Positions 16,468 through 25,972 of a stretch of DNA of 64,000 bases are shown here, piece after piece. Both the position numbers and the translations under genes were made by a program. The notes under the pieces are model-generated. The model did not search any database, was not told the DNA's origin, and was given only the letters and a program-made list of their open reading frames with translations. The DNA comes from Pedobacter sp. FW305-3-2-15-E-R2A2 (GTDB lineage Bacteria; Bacteroidota; Bacteroidia; Sphingobacteriales; Sphingobacteriaceae): positions 3,348,001-3,412,000 of the forward strand of contig NZ_CP151803.1 in NCBI RefSeq assembly GCF_038446955.1. The letters run 5' to 3'. The stretch's first letter is position 1, and every line of letters starts with the position of its first letter.

Positions 16468-16947
16468 ATGAAAAAACTATTTTTTATTTGCGCATTGGCC
16501 TTAGTAATAGCCGCTTGCGGTGGGAAGGTCAACAGCAGTTCGACAGAAACATCCGGAGAAACCGGCGCAGAGACAGCTGGCACAACTGAGCAGTCCGGTT
16601 ACGATCCCAATCGCGGGGAGGGAAAATTTACCGAGGTCAAATTAGGGGAAAAACTTGATCATGCAATGGCCGGCAGAGGCAAGCAGGTTGCCGATTTAAA
16701 ATGTACATCCTGTCATAAGCTGACCGACGAAAAGCTGGTAGGTCCGGGATGGGCAGGAGTAACCAGTCGGCATAAGGCAGAATGGATCATGAATTTTATG
16801 ACCAATACTGACGTCATGATCGACAAAGATCCCAAGGTTCAGGCGATGTTGGAAATCTGTATGGTCCGGATGCCAAATCAAAGTCTTACGGACGAAAATG
16901 CGAGAGATATTCTGGAGTATCTCAGACAAAATGATGGTGTAAAATAA
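16468..16947 (+). CDS. c-type cytochrome lipoprotein of the nos operon
   Basis: A 159-residue lipoprotein (lipobox VIAAC, Cys17), a Ser/Thr/Glu linker and one cytochrome c domain. Heme attachment is CTSCH at residues 79-83; Met135 in MVRMPNQSL is the likely axial ligand. Monoheme cytochromes of this kind precede nosZ in clade II clusters and probably pass electrons to NosZ. It is the first gene of the nos operon, 22 bp before nosZ. Confidence 0.9.
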   Translation: MKKLFFICALALVIAACGGKVNSSSTETSGETGAETAGTTEQSGYDPNRGEGKFTEVKLGEKLDHAMAGRGKQVADLKCTSCHKLTDEKLVGPGWAGVTSRHKAEWIMNFMTNTDVMIDKDPKVQAMLEICMVRMPNQSLTDENARDILEYLRQNDGVK

Positions 16948-16969
16948 TGTTCAATTAATATATGTTTTT

Positions 16970-18964
16970 ATGAGAAAGTTTCTATACTCTGTTTATTCAT
17001 TTGCAAGCGTTTTGATGCTGATGAATTTCTCTGGCTGTAAGCCTAAAAGCGCAGGAGATGCGACTGGAAGTGATGCCGCCGGAAAGGTGTATGTAGCACC
17101 AGGTAAGTACGATGAAATGTACAATTTTGTTTCCGGTGGTTTTAGCGGACAGGTCAGTGTTTACGGCATTCCTTCAGGCCGTTTATTGAGGGTGATTCCT
17201 GTCTTTTCCGTCGATCCTGAAAAGGGTTGGGGATATAGTGAAGAAACCAAGCCTATGTTAAATACCTCTCATGGCGAAGTACCATGGGGAGATCAGCATC
17301 ACCTGGATCTGTCACAAACAAATGGGGAAATTGATGGACGCTGGCTGTTCGCGAACGAAAACAATACCCCAAGGGTAGCCAGGATAGATTTGAAAACCTT
17401 CCGGACTGCCGAAATTATAGAAATTCCAAACAGTGCCGGAAATCACTCTTCTCCCTTTATTACCGAAAATACCGAATATGTGGTGGCGGGTACACGTTTC
17501 AGTGTGCCTTTGGATAATGAGAATGGAGATGTTCCGATCAGTTCCTATAAGAAAAACTTTAAAGGGACACTGAGTTTCATTAGTGTAGCTCCAAAAGACG
17601 GGGAAATGAAACTTGCTTTTCAACTCCTGTTACCCGGTATGAACTTCGATTTAAGTCATAGCGGTAAAGGGCCAAGCGGTGGCTGGTTTTTCTTTAGCTG
17701 TTACAATTCTGAGCAGGCACATACTTTATTGGAAGTGAATGCTTCCAAACGGGATAAAGATTATATCCTTGCTGTGAATTGGAAAAAAGCAGAAGAATAT
17801 GTGAGACAGGGAAAAGGGAAGAAAGTTAAAGCCAATTACACGCATAATAAATACAGCGAGTCTACCCACAATGCGACTTCAACCAACGAAAAGGAAACGA
17901 TTGTTCTGGATGTAAAGGATTTCCCGGATCTGGTTTACATGATCCCTTGTCCTAAGTCGCCACACGGTTGTGATGTAGACCCTACTGGCGAATACATTGT
18001 TGGAAGCGGAAAGTTAGCTGCGCTAATTCCTGTATTTTCTTTCAGCAAGATCCAAAAGGCAATTGCCAACAAAACCTATGATGGTTCTTATGGTGGTATT
18101 CCGGTATTGAAATATGAAGCCGCATTGTATGGTGAAGTAAAGAAACCAGGTCTAGGCCCTTTACATACCGAGTTTGACGGTAAAGGAAACGCGTATACGA
18201 CCTTCTTTATTTCTTCCGAAATCGTGAAATGGAGCATTAAGGACCTGAAAATATTAGACAGGCAGCCTACCTATTATTCTCCGGGCCATTTAACCATTGC
18301 AGGTGGGAATACTAAAAAACCTTATGGTAAATACCTGATTGCCTATAACAAGATTACCAAAGACCGTTTTTTACCTACTGGTCCGGAATTGGCTCAAAGT
18401 GCGCAATTGTTTGACATCAGCGGTGATAAAATGAAACTGCTTTTAGACTATCCAACTATTGGTGAACCGCATTATGCGCAAATGGCTCCTGCCGATTTGA
18501 TTGCTAAAAATTCTCAAAAGATCTTTAAACTGGAAGAGAACAAAAACCCTTACGTAACGATGGGAGAAAAGAACTCCAAAGTGGTTCGTGAAGGGAATAA
18601 AGTTCATGTTTACATGACCGCCATGCGCTCCCATTTCTCTCCGGATAATATTGAGGGCATCCAGGTAGGTGATGAAGTTTATTTCCACGTCACCAATCTG
18701 GAACAAGATTGGGATGTACCCCATGGTTTTGGCGTAAAAGGTAATCTTAATGCTGAATTGCTGGTGATGCCAGGGGAGACCTCTACCTTAAAATGGGTTC
18801 CTAAAAAAACAGGCATCTTTCCATTTTACTGCACCGATTTCTGTAGCGCTTTACATCAGGAAATGCAGGGATATGTACGTGTTTCTCCAAAAGGATCCAA
18901 TGTTCCGCTTTCCTTCAGTCTGGGCAAAAATTCAGAGGCTGCTGAAGAAGCATTAAAAAAATAA
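16970..18964 (+). CDS. nosZ: Nitrous-oxide reductase, clade II (Sec-dependent)
   Basis: A 664-residue enzyme reducing N2O to N2 in the periplasm. The N-terminus (MRKFLYSVYSFASVLMLMNFSGC) is a Sec/lipoprotein-type signal without a twin-arginine motif, as in clade II. Candidate CuZ histidines in the propeller are H110-H111 (DQHHLD), H159, H332 (SPHG), H399 (PLHTEF), H440 (SPGHL) and H501 (EPHY). The C-terminal cupredoxin domain has the CuA motif CTDFCSALHQEM (C621, C625, H629, M632) with H585 upstream. Copper supply by NosDFYL and the OprC-like receptor is encoded nearby. Confidence 0.97.
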   Translation: MRKFLYSVYSFASVLMLMNFSGCKPKSAGDATGSDAAGKVYVAPGKYDEMYNFVSGGFSGQVSVYGIPSGRLLRVIPVFSVDPEKGWGYSEETKPMLNTSHGEVPWGDQHHLDLSQTNGEIDGRWLFANENNTPRVARIDLKTFRTAEIIEIPNSAGNHSSPFITENTEYVVAGTRFSVPLDNENGDVPISSYKKNFKGTLSFISVAPKDGEMKLAFQLLLPGMNFDLSHSGKGPSGGWFFFSCYNSEQAHTLLEVNASKRDKDYILAVNWKKAEEYVRQGKGKKVKANYTHNKYSESTHNATSTNEKETIVLDVKDFPDLVYMIPCPKSPHGCDVDPTGEYIVGSGKLAALIPVFSFSKIQKAIANKTYDGSYGGIPVLKYEAALYGEVKKPGLGPLHTEFDGKGNAYTTFFISSEIVKWSIKDLKILDRQPTYYSPGHLTIAGGNTKKPYGKYLIAYNKITKDRFLPTGPELAQSAQLFDISGDKMKLLLDYPTIGEPHYAQMAPADLIAKNSQKIFKLEENKNPYVTMGEKNSKVVREGNKVHVYMTAMRSHFSPDNIEGIQVGDEVYFHVTNLEQDWDVPHGFGVKGNLNAELLVMPGETSTLKWVPKKTGIFPFYCTDFCSALHQEMQGYVRVSPKGSNVPLSFSLGKNSEAAEEALKK

Positions 18965-18980
18965 CCACCCCATAAAAAAA

Positions 18981-19015
18981 AGCCAGGCAGATCTGATGCT
19001 CAGTTCTGCCTGGTT
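18981..19015 (+). terminator. Intra-operon hairpin between nosZ and the NosL fusion gene
   Basis: A strong 9-bp stem (CCAGGCAGA at 18983-18991, TCTGCCTGG at 19005-19013) closed by flanking G-T and A-T pairs, 16 bp after the nosZ stop. It has no clean T-run, so it may be an attenuator or mRNA-stabilising element that sets a high nosZ to accessory-gene ratio, not a full terminator. Confidence 0.55.
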
Positions 19016-19052
19016 AATTAATTCCTGCCTCTTTAATATTATGTCCATCATT

Positions 19053-20087
19053 ATGAAAACTGTTCAACTCAGCAATACCGTCAGACTGCTCGTTTTATTT
19101 TGCGGACTCGCGTTGTTCGTTGTCCTTTTTGTGCCCTTATGGCAAATTGAGCTGGCCGCTCCTCAATATCCGGAAGGGCTTGTGCTCAAGATGTACCCCC
19201 ATAAACTTGCCGGCAATGTAGACATCATCAATGGCCTCAACCATTATATCGGGATGAAAACCCTGCATACGGAAGACTTTGTGGAGTTTAGGGTATTGCC
19301 TTACCTCATCGTTTTCTTTGCCATCTTTTGTCTGCTGGTGGCTTCGTTTTTAAAAACCTATAAATGGCTGGTGTCTGTATTTACCCTGTTCGTGATTTTT
19401 GGGGTAGTGGCCATGGCCGATTTCTGGCGATGGGAATACCAATATGGACATGATCTGGACCCGAATGCGGCGATTAACGTTCCGGGAATGAGCTATCAGC
19501 CTCCGCTGATCGGCTATAAACAACTTTTAAATTTTGGTGCCTATTCTATCCCAGATATCGGTGGATGGATCTTTATCGGCGTTGGTGGCCTGTTATTGAC
19601 CGCCATTATCTTACAATACAGAACTCAGAAAAAAAGAATATTTACTATGGAAAAAGGAAAAGCAGCCCTTGCGGCTTTGTTTTTAATCGCGTTGCTGGCT
19701 TCCTGCAGCAGTGGCCCTCAGCCCATCCGGGTAGGAGTTGATGCCTGTGGCTTTTGTAAAATGGGCATTGCAGATCAGCGTTTTGGTGCAGAACTGATCA
19801 CTAAAAAAGGAAAGGTTTACAAGTTCGACGACCTGCATTGCCTGCTTGAATTCAAAAAAACACAAACCGTTAAAACAGAAGATATGGGATCCATATATCT
19901 GGTCGACTATGAAAAGCCTCATGGATTTATAGAAGCAGAAAAAGCTTTTCTGCTGAAAAGTGATGCGCTAAGGTCCCCGATGGGCGGAAATATGGCCTGC
20001 TTTGGAAACCCACAGCAGCTAAAGGAAAAAGCAAAAATTGTTAAAGGTGAAGAAGTCAGTTTCCAAACATTGATGACCGCGAATTAA
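19053..20087 (+). CDS. nosL: Membrane protein fused to NosL copper-chaperone lipoprotein
   Basis: One uninterrupted frame of 344 residues. Residues 1-198 form a membrane module with about four helices and a periplasmic-looking loop (LVLKMYPHKLAGNVDIINGLNHYIGMK), like the separate small membrane proteins of Bacteroidota nos clusters. Residues 199-344 are a complete NosL: MEKGKAALAALFLIALLASC is a full lipoprotein signal, followed by DACGFCKM (copper site) and RSPMGGNMACF. An ATG at 19647 could initiate NosL by itself. The product is therefore a fusion or two proteins from one frame. Starts at 19041 and 19053 are both possible for the long form. NosL delivers Cu(I) for NosZ assembly. Confidence 0.85.
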   Translation: MKTVQLSNTVRLLVLFCGLALFVVLFVPLWQIELAAPQYPEGLVLKMYPHKLAGNVDIINGLNHYIGMKTLHTEDFVEFRVLPYLIVFFAIFCLLVASFLKTYKWLVSVFTLFVIFGVVAMADFWRWEYQYGHDLDPNAAINVPGMSYQPPLIGYKQLLNFGAYSIPDIGGWIFIGVGGLLLTAIILQYRTQKKRIFTMEKGKAALAALFLIALLASCSSGPQPIRVGVDACGFCKMGIADQRFGAELITKKGKVYKFDDLHCLLEFKKTQTVKTEDMGSIYLVDYEKPHGFIEAEKAFLLKSDALRSPMGGNMACFGNPQQLKEKAKIVKGEEVSFQTLMTAN

Positions 20088-21325
20088 TGAAAAGAACCTT
20101 ATATACCCTTCTGATGCTCTGCTTTGCAGCTTTTTGTGCACAAGGTAAAACCATTCGTGTGGGCAAGTCAAAAGCCTTTAAGTCCATACAGGCGGCTATA
20201 GATTTCTCGGTAGCAGGAGATACCATTCTGGTGGATCCGGGCTTTTATAAAGAAAAGAACATTCTCATTCAGAAGTCCATTGCCTTAAAAGGGATTAACT
20301 TTCCTGTGCTTGATGGCGATAAACAATACGCCATCATTTCCATTAAGGCCAAAAACGTCCTGATTGAAGGTTTTAAATTACAGCGTACCGGAAGGTCAGA
20401 AATAAGGGATTTAGGTGCGATTATGATTTACGACAGTTATCAGGTTTCAGCCATCAATAACATCCTGGACGATACCAATTTTGGCATTTATGTGCAGAAC
20501 AGTAAAAAATGCACCATCAAAAACAATTCGATCACGGCCTATGGTAAGAATGAGCTGCAGAGTGGAAACGGCATTCATTGCTGGCGCTCGGATAGCCTGA
20601 TCATCATTGGAAATAAAATCAAAGGACACCGGGACGGCCTGTATTTTGAGTTTGTCAAAAATTCACTGATCTGGAGAAATGTCAGCACGAAGAACGTCCG
20701 CTATGGGATTCACTTTATGTTTTCAAACCGCAATACCTATATCGGAAATATTTTTGAAAGCAATGAGGCAGGAGTGGCAGTAATGTACAGCAAGCACATT
20801 CACATGTTTAACAACCACTTTTTAAACAACTGGGGGGATGCGGCTTATGGGATTTTGTTGAAGGACATTACAGACAGCGACATTTCCGGTAATTATTTTA
20901 CCAGAAATACCGTCGGCCTGCACATGGAAGGTTGCAGCAGGATCAAGCTGTATCACAATACTTTTGAGCACAATGGCTGGGCCGTTAAAATACAGGCCAG
21001 TTGCGATGGAAACGATTTTACCAGAAGTAATTTTGTAGGAAATACCTTCGATATAGGGACCAATGGTTCATTGGTCTTGAATACGTTTACGGGCAATTAC
21101 TGGGATAAATATGAAGGTTATGACCTTGGAAGAGATGGCCTGGGAGATGTGCCTTATCATCCGGTCAGCATGTACTCCATGATCATTGACAGCAATCCGG
21201 CAGCACTGATGCTTTTTAGAAGCCTGATTGTTTCCCTCTTAGATAAAACAGAAAAAATACTACCTGGTGTAACTCCTGAAAGTTTAAAGGACGATAAACC
21301 GGTTATGAAAAGAATCCCCTTATGA
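20087..21325 (+). CDS. nosD: Periplasmic copper-binding / maturation protein NosD
   Basis: A 412-residue secreted protein with signal peptide (LLMLCFAAFCAQG). The body is a right-handed parallel beta-helix, seen as repeated N-x-I/F-x-x-N-x-x-G-x-x-[VI/L] rungs (for example NILDDTNFGIYVQNSKKCTI, NTFEHNGWAVKIQ). NosD works with the ABC pair NosF-NosY in building the CuZ cluster of NosZ. Its ATG touches the stop of the NosL fusion gene and its end overlaps nosF by four bases. Confidence 0.95.
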   Translation: MKRTLYTLLMLCFAAFCAQGKTIRVGKSKAFKSIQAAIDFSVAGDTILVDPGFYKEKNILIQKSIALKGINFPVLDGDKQYAIISIKAKNVLIEGFKLQRTGRSEIRDLGAIMIYDSYQVSAINNILDDTNFGIYVQNSKKCTIKNNSITAYGKNELQSGNGIHCWRSDSLIIIGNKIKGHRDGLYFEFVKNSLIWRNVSTKNVRYGIHFMFSNRNTYIGNIFESNEAGVAVMYSKHIHMFNNHFLNNWGDAAYGILLKDITDSDISGNYFTRNTVGLHMEGCSRIKLYHNTFEHNGWAVKIQASCDGNDFTRSNFVGNTFDIGTNGSLVLNTFTGNYWDKYEGYDLGRDGLGDVPYHPVSMYSMIIDSNPAALMLFRSLIVSLLDKTEKILPGVTPESLKDDKPVMKRIPL

Positions 21326-22065
21326 TTGAAATAAAAGACATCACCAAGAGTTTCTCCAGGTTGAAAGCGTTAGACGGAATGTCTGTGACCTTTTCCAAAG
21401 GAGAGTGTATTGCCTTGCTCGGGCCAAATGGCTGTGGCAAAACCACACTGATCAAGACCATTTTAGGAATGGTAGTTCCGGATAGCGGAACGATTGAATT
21501 TGACCATCAACCGATTGCCGGACAATGGCTTTATCGCAACCGGATTGGCTACATGCCGCAAATAGGTCGCTATCCCGAGAATATGACCATTGCCAATGTT
21601 TTCGAAATGATGAAAGACATTAGAAAAGACAGTTGTAAAGAACTGGATGAAGACCTGATGGACAGCTTTGAGCTGAAAGCATTGATGCCTAAAAAAATGC
21701 ACACCTTATCCGGAGGTACCCGCCAGAAAGTGAGTGCCTGTTTAAGTTTTCTCTTCAATCCGGATGTGTTGATCCTGGATGAACCTACTGCCGGACTGGA
21801 TCCGGTTTCTTCTGAAAAACTGAAGGAGAAAATCATCCTGGAAAAAGAAAAAGGTAAACTGATCTTGATTACTTCACATGTTTTAAGTGAGCTGGATGAC
21901 CTCGTCACAGAAGTCTTTTATATGCAGGACGGAAAGCGGGTGTTTTCAAAGAAAATAAAGCAATTGCAGGAAGAGACGGGGGAAGAAAGGTTGTCCAAAG
22001 CTGTTGCGAAAATGATGATGCTTTCCAATGAACAAAAACACGATAAATCATATACTTTCCAATGA
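21322..22065 (+). CDS. nosF: ABC transporter ATP-binding protein NosF
   Basis: A 247-residue ATPase with Walker A GPNGCGKTT (residues ~34-42), Q-loop in GYMPQ, signature LSGGTRQKV, Walker B VLILDEPTAGLDP and the switch His in ITSHVLSE. It powers NosY for the maturation of N2O reductase. The start overlaps the nosD stop (ATGA) and the end overlaps nosY by four bases, showing tight coupling. Confidence 0.95.
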   Translation: MIEIKDITKSFSRLKALDGMSVTFSKGECIALLGPNGCGKTTLIKTILGMVVPDSGTIEFDHQPIAGQWLYRNRIGYMPQIGRYPENMTIANVFEMMKDIRKDSCKELDEDLMDSFELKALMPKKMHTLSGGTRQKVSACLSFLFNPDVLILDEPTAGLDPVSSEKLKEKIILEKEKGKLILITSHVLSELDDLVTEVFYMQDGKRVFSKKIKQLQEETGEERLSKAVAKMMMLSNEQKHDKSYTFQ

Positions 22066-22829
22066 AAAAAATCTACAAATACGTACTCCTCGATATTATT
22101 CAGAATAAAATAGTCCTCATTTATACCTTTTTATTGCTGGTGATTGCTTTCAGTGTTTTTACGTTAGAAAGCAATTCTGCGAAGGGATTGTTGAGCTTGC
22201 TGAACATTATCCTGATTATTGTTCCGCTGATCTGTATCATCTTTTCGACCATTTACATTTACAACAGTTCCGAATTTATAGAGCTGCTTGTTGGCCAGCC
22301 GGTAAAAAGAAAATCCATCTGGCTGAGTTTATTTGGGGGTCTGGCTTCGTCCTTGTCATTGGCTTTCTTCATTGGCGTAGGGATCCCAATCCTCCTGTAT
22401 CATGCCGACAGCACAGGACTAATGATGATTGCAATGGGCTTGTTCTTAACTATCATCTTTGTGAGCATCGCAATGTTTGCTGCCGGCATCATTCGTGACA
22501 AGGCAAAAGGAATCGGCCTTTCTATACTGCTATGGCTCTATTTTTCCCTGATTTTTGATGCCATGGTATTGTTCCTGTTGTTCCAGTTTCAGGATTATCC
22601 ACTGGAAAGGGTAATGGTGTTTTTCAGCTTTCTTAATCCGATTGATTTAGGCCGCATACAAATCTTATTGCAAATGGATATATCGGCGCTGATGGGCTAT
22701 ACAGGAGCCATATTCAGGGAGTTTTTTGGAAATGGTTTAGGTATTGTGATTTCTTTTCTGGGTTTATTTGTCTGGATTGTTTTTCCTTTGCTGATCTCGC
22801 TGAGGAAGTTTAAGAGGAAAGATCTTTAA
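22062..22829 (+). CDS. nosY: ABC transporter permease NosY
   Basis: A 255-residue ABC-2-type permease with about six membrane helices and the conserved segment TLESNSAKGLLSLLNIILIIVPL typical of NosY. It pairs with NosF and NosD. It is the last gene of the nos operon and ends one base before the convergent MacB-like permease gene. Confidence 0.93.
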   Translation: MKKIYKYVLLDIIQNKIVLIYTFLLLVIAFSVFTLESNSAKGLLSLLNIILIIVPLICIIFSTIYIYNSSEFIELLVGQPVKRKSIWLSLFGGLASSLSLAFFIGVGIPILLYHADSTGLMMIAMGLFLTIIFVSIAMFAAGIIRDKAKGIGLSILLWLYFSLIFDAMVLFLLFQFQDYPLERVMVFFSFLNPIDLGRIQILLQMDISALMGYTGAIFREFFGNGLGIVISFLGLFVWIVFPLLISLRKFKRKDL

Positions 22830-22830
22830 T

Positions 22831-25194
22831 CTATTCATACCTGATGGCATCTATAGGGTTTGCAATGGCTACCCTTATGGCTTGATAACTTACCGTAAGG
22901 TAGGCAATTATTAGGACTGCTAAGGCAGAGAGCAGGATCATAAATGCGCTGATCTCTATTCTGAAATCGAAATTGGAAAGCCATAAATTCATGAGCTGAT
23001 AACTTATGGGAATACTGATCGTGATGGCGATCAATACCATTTTTACAAAATCCCAGCTGAGTAGGGTGACGATGCTGGTATGACTTGCACCCAGGATTTT
23101 TCGAACCCCGATTTCTTTAGTTCTCAACTCGGCACTATAGGCCGACAAACCGAGGAGACCCAGGCAGGAAATCAGGATGGCAAGTCCGCCGAAAAGATTG
23201 GAGAGCATAGAAAGTACCCGTTCGCGTTCAAATTTTACCTGGTACAACTGATCTACAAAAGTGAGTTCTACGGGATAAACAGGATTCAACTCTTTTGTTA
23301 ACTTACTGATGGTGGCTAAAGCGGTTGTTGTATTTTGTGTACGACTCAGTCTCATGGTAATCACGTTAGGGATGGAGGAGATCCAGCCAACCACCATTGG
23401 CATTTCTTTTTTGCCCGGATCCGCCCATATGATGTCCTGAAAAACACCAACTATCGTTCTTTTTGTTCCAAGGTAAAGCACTTTTTTTCCAATAGGATCG
23501 GTGATGTTCATTGCTTTAACCGCAGTTCTGTTTAACAGAATTGCACTGCTGTCGGAACTGATTTTTTTATCAAAATCTCTTCCCAGGAGCACTTTTATAC
23601 CTGTCGTGCGGCTAAAGTCGTCGGTGGTGATGATTTGATTAAAACTTAGTGTCTTTGCGGATGGCGACATGCCTTCCCATTCCAATCCACTGGTAATCGA
23701 GTTTTGTGTAGATATGCTGGATGTTGTTTTGCACATCGCGGTTACTGCACCAGATTGCAGCAGACGATTTTTCAGGGATTCATATTTTTGAAAAAGCATT
23801 CCTTCCATGGGCATTTCTACCAACGCATCGCTATTATATCCCATAGGTCTGTTTTTAATAAACTGAAGCTGTTTATAAACGACAATCGTACCTGTGATGA
23901 TAAACATGGCAAAGCTGAATTGAACAACTACTAAAATTTTTCTAAGGGTAATGGAAGAGGAGCCCTGTCTTACTTTGCCTTTTAAAGTATTTACCGGGTC
24001 AAATGAAGATAGAAAAAATGCGGGATAGCTTCCTGATATTATTCCGGTAAGTAATATGGCGATCGTTACATATGCCCAATTCAATTTGTCCAGGCTGGAA
24101 AGGCTCAGTCTGGTGTTTAACAAAGAATTGAATAAGGGTAAGCTAATTTCAACAATCACTATGGCAATGATGAAGCTAAACATCACCATAAGAACTGATT
24201 CTAAAAGAAACTGACTGATGAGTGAGGCCCTGCTTGCACCTATTGTCTTTTTAATTCCTACTTCTTTAGCCCGTTTCCCCGCTTTTGCAGTAGCCAGGTT
24301 CATAAAGTTAATGCAGGCAATCAGTAAAATCCCAATCGATAAGCCAATAAAAATACGTACCTGATCAATTTTACCTCCGGCGGGTTTTCCGTTCACAAAT
24401 TCACCATATAAGTTGTTTTTTAGGATCGGGTAAATGAAAGGTTCATTCATGGATTTATCATTGTGCTTATGTAGGATATTTTTAATTCTCAGATTGAAAT
24501 CATCAACTTTTACACCTGGTTTAAGGCTAAGCAAGGTATAAAACGAAAAATTGTCCCATTGTGCTGCTTTTGGAAAAATGCCCTGGTTCTCGTTCAATGA
24601 TACCAGGCTTTCGAAGCTGTAGCTGATGTTTTCCGGGAAATCTTCTATGATGCCTGTTACGGTCAGACTGGCAAAATTCATGAACTTTATCGCCTTGTTA
24701 AAAGCGCTGGTATGAGGGAACAACTTATGAGCAGTACTTCGGGTTAGAATAATGGAGTTAGGGCGCTGAAATGCCGTTTCTGCAGTCCCGCTTATGAATT
24801 TATAACTTAATATTTTAAGAATGTCAGGCTCCGCTAATCTGTTTTCAACTTTAACTCCTGTATTTCCATTTACCAGTAATGTTTTGGTTGGCCAGGTGAT
24901 GAAGGCCGTATTTTTTATACCGGAAATTTCGGCTTTCATGGCTGCAGCAAGAGAATTCGGACTGAGGTCGGTGGTGCCGATTATTTTGCCGGCATGGTCC
25001 AGACTGTTGGCCTTTACCTCATATATGTTTTCGGCATCCTGATATTGGGTATTGAATTTCCACTGGTTGGCAACATACAGTAAAAGCAGGAGAGCAGCTG
25101 CAATTCCAATCGCTAATCCACCAAGATTGATCAATGTAAAACCTTTATCTTTTAACAGGTTTCTCCAGGCTATTTTAAAACTTAGTTTTTCCAT
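22831..25194 (-). CDS. ABC transporter permease, MacB/FtsX type with two permease domains
   Basis: A 787-residue membrane protein beginning KLSFKIAWRNLLKDKGFTLINLGGLAIGIAAALLLLLYV, the typical start of Bacteroidota MacB-like permeases. It has a large periplasmic MacB_PCD domain (residues ~45-260), three FtsX helices, a second periplasmic domain and a final FtsX block (LGLSAYSAELRTKEIGVRKILGAS). The C-terminus NPIDAIRYE is family-typical. No ATPase gene is adjacent. It probably exports or mechanically transmits across the envelope; the substrate is unknown. Confidence 0.92.
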   Translation of the reverse strand: MEKLSFKIAWRNLLKDKGFTLINLGGLAIGIAAALLLLLYVANQWKFNTQYQDAENIYEVKANSLDHAGKIIGTTDLSPNSLAAAMKAEISGIKNTAFITWPTKTLLVNGNTGVKVENRLAEPDILKILSYKFISGTAETAFQRPNSIILTRSTAHKLFPHTSAFNKAIKFMNFASLTVTGIIEDFPENISYSFESLVSLNENQGIFPKAAQWDNFSFYTLLSLKPGVKVDDFNLRIKNILHKHNDKSMNEPFIYPILKNNLYGEFVNGKPAGGKIDQVRIFIGLSIGILLIACINFMNLATAKAGKRAKEVGIKKTIGASRASLISQFLLESVLMVMFSFIIAIVIVEISLPLFNSLLNTRLSLSSLDKLNWAYVTIAILLTGIISGSYPAFFLSSFDPVNTLKGKVRQGSSSITLRKILVVVQFSFAMFIITGTIVVYKQLQFIKNRPMGYNSDALVEMPMEGMLFQKYESLKNRLLQSGAVTAMCKTTSSISTQNSITSGLEWEGMSPSAKTLSFNQIITTDDFSRTTGIKVLLGRDFDKKISSDSSAILLNRTAVKAMNITDPIGKKVLYLGTKRTIVGVFQDIIWADPGKKEMPMVVGWISSIPNVITMRLSRTQNTTTALATISKLTKELNPVYPVELTFVDQLYQVKFERERVLSMLSNLFGGLAILISCLGLLGLSAYSAELRTKEIGVRKILGASHTSIVTLLSWDFVKMVLIAITISIPISYQLMNLWLSNFDFRIEISAFMILLSALAVLIIAYLTVSYQAIRVAIANPIDAIRYE

Positions 25195-25324
25195 GAATTG
25201 CTTTATGCCAATGGAATGCCAAATTAGAAGATTGATGTTGAGGGAACTGACCAGAACAAATCTAATGATTTTTTGGAACGATAATGTGCGTTTACGAACA
25301 GCGAATGTCCGGTATCGGACAGGA

Positions 25325-25891
25325 TTATTCGTAAATTTTCAATATTTTTTTTAGCTGGATCCGGCCAACATGCATCCTTGTTTTTACGGTTCCCATCGGA
25401 ACACCGGCTTGCTTTGCAATTTCCCAATATTTATAGCCATCAGTATACATTTTAAAAGGCAGCTGAAGATCTTTAGGTAGCTTGGATAAGGCTGTTTTAA
25501 TGTCGTCATTAATAAACTTTGACTCCGCTGCATTTTCAGTGTGATTTGAATACAAAGAGGAATCAGCGGCATCTTCATTAGGATCGAATATGGTCCGGTT
25601 AAGTGCTATTTTTCGGTAATTGTTGATGTAATTGTTCTTCATGATAACAAATAACCAGGCTTTCATGCTGGTTCCGGTTCTAAACTTCTGCCAAAACCTC
25701 AATGCCTTGATCAAGGTATCCTGAACCAAATCATTGATCTCCTGATAATCAGAACTGAACTTTCGTGCAAATTTTCTTAACGAAGAGATTTCTGCAATCA
25801 GCAGGTTGTTGAATTCGGAAGTTGTTATTGGATTTACCGGGGTCAAACGGGCTTGGGTTGATATCGGGGAAACGCTGGATGATTCTGTCAT
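25325..25891 (-). CDS. RNA polymerase sigma factor, ECF subfamily
   Basis: A 188-residue sigma factor: sigma2 region with DLVQDTLIKALRFWQKFRTGTSMKAWLFVIMKNNYINNYRK, and sigma4 region with a helix-turn-helix at YKYWEIAKQAGVPMGTVKTRMHVGRIQLKKIL. There is no adjacent anti-sigma gene, although the MacB-like permease lies 130 bp downstream on the same strand. The targets are unknown. The ATG at 25891 gives a short unstructured Thr/Ser-rich leader before region 2. Confidence 0.92.
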   Translation of the reverse strand: MTESSSVSPISTQARLTPVNPITTSEFNNLLIAEISSLRKFARKFSSDYQEINDLVQDTLIKALRFWQKFRTGTSMKAWLFVIMKNNYINNYRKIALNRTIFDPNEDAADSSLYSNHTENAAESKFINDDIKTALSKLPKDLQLPFKMYTDGYKYWEIAKQAGVPMGTVKTRMHVGRIQLKKILKIYE

Positions 25892-25972
25892 ATGCTTATT
25901 TTAGATAAATATTTGTTCTGGTTTAGCTTGTGGGCTGTGCTATAAAGTTCAGCTAAAATGAAAATCATAAAC

